Source: Chara braunii
Taxonomy: Eukaryota > Streptophyta > Charophyceae > Charales > Characeae
Length of the DNA: 22,107 nt
Reading direction: 5' to 3'
NCBI GenBank assembly: GCA_003427395.1
Contig: BFEA01000306.1
Coordinates: 42,470 to 64,576 of the forward strand
The translations under genes and the position numbers were made by a program. Below the pieces are notes generated by a model. It was given only the letters and a program-made list of their open reading frames with translations, ran no database searches and had not been told where the DNA came from. Position 1 is the stretch's first letter. Each line of letters begins with the position of its first letter. Shown piece by piece: positions 18,131 to 22,107 of the stretch.

Positions 18131-19938
18131 CATTGCTTCCTACGGGAGTGAGGGATCCTACCGCCTGCCCCATAGTAGGCGGGATCTTTTCAGTGACCTT
18201 GTTTCTGCATTTGAACTGGTTATGGCCGTACTCGCCACAACGAATGCAGGCCTGTCGGTTCCACCGATCTCTCCAAACGTCCTCTGAGAGGAGCATTGGG
18301 GTCGACTTGACTCCTAGACCGGGAGCCCCCTCGGCGTCTACCGGTCCCCTTACCTTTTTGTTGGGTTACAGCGGCGACTACTCCACCCTCTGAAGTTTCG
18401 CCACTTGCCTTTGCACCTACTCCTGACTGGGGGTCGTCGTCTAACTCGATGGTTGAACCATCGTTGTCAACGAACATAATGCGACCCTTGGCTTTCCAGT
18501 TAGGAGGCAGGGTCTTCTTTCTCCCGTCCGTCGCTGGGTTATGTCCATGCCCTATCTTAGCTTCAAGGTCTAGGGCCTTCTTGCTAAACGAGGGAAAGTT
18601 GTGCATGTTGATGTTAGCCTCAACTGCCAACTGATTCCTGATTGGCATCGACAGACACCTCAGGTAAGCTGTCAGTAAGACTTGGGGGTCATAGCGAACC
18701 CCAGGGACACAAATCAGACGCTCTACTGCGTCTGTGGCCTCCCTAACCGACTTGAACGATCGAGCGCTCAGAGTGAGGATCGCGTCAGTGGCCTTTTGAG
18801 CCTCCTGAGGATCATGCCACCTCTCCGCCACTAACTTGAGAAAGTCACCCAGCTTTTGGCTGGCTGCCCAAGCGTGGAAGTCATGACCATATCCCTGTAG
18901 TTGCACCAGACCGCTCAACCATCTTGTTGCACTACCCTCCAGGTAGGAGGCAGCCACAAGCACTTCCTCATGCGGCAAGGTAAGCTTACACCTTAGATAG
19001 ACCGGCACAGACCTTAACCACGTGTCAAGGTCTTCGCCCCGCTTGTCCCCTGTAAAGGATTAGGCGCGGCTATGGCGGTCTTCGGAACCCATTGCGGTTG
19101 TCCCTGCAGCTGTCCAGGCTGTGCTAATGGCAACCTGCGACGGAGTCTGGGTGACCACTGACTGTACTTGACCCTGTACACTAGGACCTGCTGAAATCCC
19201 TCCTGATAGCGGCATGCCCAGGGAAACGATTGCGACTGTCGACGGGGCTATAGATGGGGATACCCTAGTGACCGGTGGGATATGAGGAGGAGAATCTACC
19301 ACGGGCCAGGCACCAGGCCCGGACGGTAATGGCGCTACCTGCAGCCGTCCAACCAGCAAGGCTAGACTTTGCTGGATGTCCTGGAGGATGGTATTCTGGT
19401 GTTCCTGCATCTCCGCTACTCCTAGCAGGACCTTCCCGACTACCCTCGTATCCGCATCCATGTTGGTCAAGTCCATTGTCTCTAACTCCTCTACATCCGC
19501 TTCTCTTTGCTGCATCCTGGCTCTTCTTCTAATCATTCTCTCTTTTCCGCCTTTCTCTCTCCTAAAGCCCGCTGTCGCTGTGCCTCCTGCAGGGCTGCCT
19601 GCTGGATGGCGACATCCTCTGGGGTCAACACTAATGCCTGGCTTGCCATCACGCCAGTGGACTGACTCGCGGTCTGTGCGACCGTTGACCCGACGATACC
19701 TGAACTGCTGGCCTGGGAAATCTGTTGCGCAGAAGTGGCCATGGCTGGACACAGCGGCTTCAGTTGTGAATGCCCTGCTGGCCTCAGCGTCTCTAGCTCT
19801 CCTCTGCTGCTGCTGCCTCTCCCTAAGCTGGCGGAACAGAATCCTATCACCCTCCTGACCTAAAGCCACGTGGGCTATCGGGCGTCTAGCCGATCGCAAG
19901 ATCCGGTCGTCCGGTTGTGTAACCTCCCTGTCGCTCAT
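18084..19938 (-). pseudogene. gag of element B, broken
   Basis: ATG at 19936-19938 (MSDREVTQPDDRILRSARRP). A Gln/Arg-rich helix follows, then a Ser/Ala/Gln linker that is out of frame between about 19745 and 19545 (true-looking sequence TVAQTASQSTGVMASQAL in the other frame), so two compensating indels are present. Then come a coiled coil (LGVAEMQEHQNTILQDIQQS) and a Pro-rich stretch, a TAA at 19060-19062, and the capsid core in the same frame (LTLPHEEVLVAASYLEG; WHDPQEAQKATDAI; ANINMHNFPSF). Near 18295 the frame shifts, and the zinc knuckle CIRCGEYGHNQFKC (CX2CX4HX4C) ends the gene. Capsid and nucleocapsid would package the element RNA. Confidence 0.9.
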
Positions 19939-21202
19939 GTGCTACAACACTGTGCACCGCGTACACTAGGGCACCCTAGATGCCTACCGCAGCATAGCGC
20001 ACAGACCAATTTAAAATAAATAAATAAATAAATAACTGGTTGCTATTTCGGAGTAGATGCATTTGGGTACAACAGGTAAGCACAAATTCCTACAGACGAA
20101 ACTATTTTTAGTTTGACTAGTCCGCAAACAGATGCACCATAAACAAGAAACTGTTCTAACTAATGCTGTCTGTCAGATGTCAATGGCAGTCCATCTAACT
20201 AATCAAAAGTAAAGATAATGTCATCTGCATGGGTCTGTTCACAACATGGTATCTTACACGAACTTATCACCTGGAATCTACCCTGTTCCCCAATCCCCAC
20301 TTGATTGTTGACGTCAGCGTTCCTAAGCAATCCGGTAGCATGCATGACTAAAGGTGCGCACACGGCCCACCCCTGTGCCCCGAGTAATTGTCAAGCTGGC
20401 CAGCCTTGCACGTATATTTACCCTCGGCGTGCCGCGAGCCTTACATCACTGGCTGATCAAGAGGCATTTTAACGTCCGCCCCCAAGTGACATTAGGAATT
20501 ATTTTACGTCGCAGCAGGACGACGATCACAGCCAGTCATATCCCCAACCCGTGTTTGTTTATAGACGCCGGGTTCTCGTCGTTCCCATAGGGCTGGCCTG
20601 CCCAACAATACCCCTCTATGAGCGCAGCAAGCAGACAAGGACAAAGCAGCAAAGCATGCGTTCTCTACTCCCAGTGGGCTGGCATGGTGACCGTGACCCA
20701 GTGCTTCGTCCAGGGCCCTTCAGAAAGCAACGCCCTCTCCTTCCTGATGCCCCACAGGAAGTAAGCCGACTCTCAAGGTTGAGCGCACTCAACACCTCAC
20801 ATGAGAGGACTCTCAAGATGGGACACACAACCTCACGGTAAGAAGTGTCGAAGAGGGTAGATAAGGTTACGAGCAACGTACCTCAATATAGCTGCCCCCA
20901 ACCACATATATTCTCACCAGATGACCTGATGGAGATTGCGATGACCAGTCACTGCATCGGCACAACCAACATTATCTCGCCGTTCCACCTCAGCATCAAT
21001 CAACCACCAGATAGTTCTCATCACACTGTAAACACCCAATATACATACCACGTAGCCTTCCAGGCGATACCCCTGGGTCGCCAACCACTTGTCTCCGCCC
21101 TCCTCACTACACACCACTTATGGCCAAACTCGCCAAGCAGACCGCATGTATGTACCGTACCAGGCAGAAGACAAACGCCAGATGAGCGCAATCGAACCAC
21201 AA
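19939..21202 (-). other. Non-coding 5' leader of element B
   Basis: This region runs from the primer site to the gag ATG. It aligns in islands with the leader of element C (255-1525) although the gag products differ clearly. Its plus-strand ORFs are short and not shared. It lacks the inverted second arm seen in C: 20462-20548 holds unrelated sequence at that point. Confidence 0.62.
20013..20035. repeat. (TAAA)n microsatellite
   Basis: About five TAAA units lie in the leader of element B, 75 bp upstream of its gag ATG. They are not present in element C. Confidence 0.92.
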
Positions 21203-21213
21203 CTCTGATACCA
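21203..21213 (-). other. Primer-binding site of element B (initiator-Met tRNA type)
   Basis: On the minus strand this reads TGGTATCAGAG, an exact match to the first 11 bases of the plant initiator-Met primer site. It is separated by att from the LTR end TTGCA. Confidence 0.85.
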
Positions 21214-21216
21214 AAT

Positions 21217-21816
21217 TGCAAGGAAGATGAGCAATAGCGAACTTCAGCAATCAAACAGCATCATACATATGAGTCCAGATAGTCTTGACCTCAAACCAAC
21301 AGCAGAACTGCATCACGAGATTCACCAAATAAGAACACACCAAGAGTTCATAATTGACAATGCTGAAATAGACCCATCATCATCAGTGAAGAACCAGCGT
21401 TGATATCCTATCTGGGGCTCAGCACCCGGACTACATGTGGCAGATCCTATCTAGCCTACACTACAATGCCGAAAGATGACGTCAACAACTTTCCCGAAGT
21501 ACGAGCATATGGCGACCAATGTCGCACGCTTCCAGCACCAGGTGTGTCTCTCGCCACACTCACAACCTCGTTCCCCAATACACAGATGCCACTAGCACCC
21601 AAGGACCACCCTGCGCCACACCCAGCTCATAGCGGAGCAGCTCGGCTATGGCTGCCCGCTCCTTCCTGCTCGCCCGTGAGAGCGTGAGTGCCAGCCAGCA
21701 AATAGCGCAGCCACGCATGCGCAGCATGCAGCCAGCACCCGAATGCCGAATGAGGAGGCAGGCCCTTCGCTATATCGAAGTGGCCTGCCTGCGTCCAGTC
21801 CCAAGAAGAGGGGGGT
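21217..21816 (-). repeat. 5' LTR remnant of element B
   Basis: The inner end (plus TGCAAGG at 21217) abuts the primer site. About 21527-21812 is a near copy of 13770-14052. Similarity to the 3' LTR stops abruptly near 21812-21816, so the roughly 330 bp corresponding to 14053-14379 are missing and other sequence follows. Confidence 0.78.
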
Positions 21817-22037
21817 TAGACGAAGAACAGGGGAAGATGGGAATGTCGTCAACACCAAGTCTTCAGTACAGGTCCCAAATAGTCCCTCGTCAAATGTCTG
21901 AATCCCAATGTCGAGTCTGGATCCAAATGCCGTCAAGTCCCAAAGTCACCAAGCTCTCTCTCCCGTAGTCTGCAGATACTAAGAAGTCAGGTAGCAAGAG
22001 GGTGAGGTAGACATGGTGGACTTAGAAGAGGAAGAAG

Positions 22038-22042
<5 letters not shown>
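21817..22042. other. Unassigned sequence
   Basis: No ORF or known repeat is recognised. A 19-bp imperfect tandem (tctgaatcccaatgtcgag, then tctggatccaaatgccgtc) lies at about 21897-21934. The stretch ends in a gaagaagaag run before the CT repeat. Confidence 0.4.

Positions 22043-22107
<65 letters not shown>
22043..22107. repeat. (CT)n microsatellite at the window edge
   Basis: At least 32 perfect CT units run to the last base, so the full length is not seen. Confidence 0.97.

Larger units (their letters stand above)
13770..21816 (-). mobile_element. Element B: defective Ty3/Gypsy chromovirus
   Basis: Reading the minus strand: 5' LTR remnant (21816-21217), spacer, primer site (21213-21203), leader, gag (19938-18084), protease, RT, RNase H, integrase with chromodomain (to 14447), polypurine tract and 3' LTR remnant (14379-13770). 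This is the full Gypsy order. Each LTR lacks a different end. Coding decay is moderate: about four in-frame stops and about seven frame changes over 5.5 kb. Confidence 0.85.

Overview
The whole 22.1 kb window looks like eukaryotic retrotransposon sequence. I found no host gene, rRNA, tRNA or CRISPR that I can support. The wording of the gag and pol products, the chromodomain integrases and the initiator-Met tRNA primer sites point to Ty3/Gypsy chromoviruses of a green-lineage genome. From memory the protein style resembles the repeat-rich charophyte alga Chara, but this is recall and not a search.

Layout, left to right. (1) Element C, minus strand, 1 to about 2545: the first codons of gag (254 to 1, running off the left edge), a 1.27 kb non-coding leader, a primer-binding site at 1526-1536 and a 5' LTR at 1540 to about 2545. 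(2) A purine-rich, gene-free stretch, about 2546-4040. (3) Element D, minus strand: a degenerate gag with a CCHC zinc knuckle (about 4553-5992) and a possible coding remnant downstream. Near its upstream side lie a poly-A/T tract, a TTGACC-repeat cluster and a 182 bp tandem duplication. (4) Element A, plus strand, about 6870-13769: gag, protease, reverse transcriptase, RNase H, integrase and chromodomain in order, but broken by several stops and frameshifts. Its 3' tail has a TATA box, decayed tandem repeats and tRNA T-arm-like motifs; no 5' LTR was recognised. (5) Element B, minus strand, about 13770-21816, lying tail-to-tail with A: 3' LTR remnant, polypurine tract, integrase/chromodomain, RNase H, RT, protease, gag, a 1.26 kb leader, primer-binding site and a 5' LTR remnant. 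(6) About 225 bp of unassigned sequence and a (CT)n microsatellite at the right edge.

In an intact element, Gag would build the virus-like particle, protease would mature the polyprotein, RT/RNase H would copy the RNA from the tRNA primer, and the chromodomain integrase would insert the cDNA into chromatin. Every copy here is disabled. The points most worth a second look are: an AT-hook-like insert inside the chromodomains of A and B; strong islands of non-coding leader conservation between C and B; a 108 bp inverted repeat in the C leader that replaces sequence rather than adding to it; and a cluster of three tRNA T-arm (B-box-like) motifs in the tail of A.
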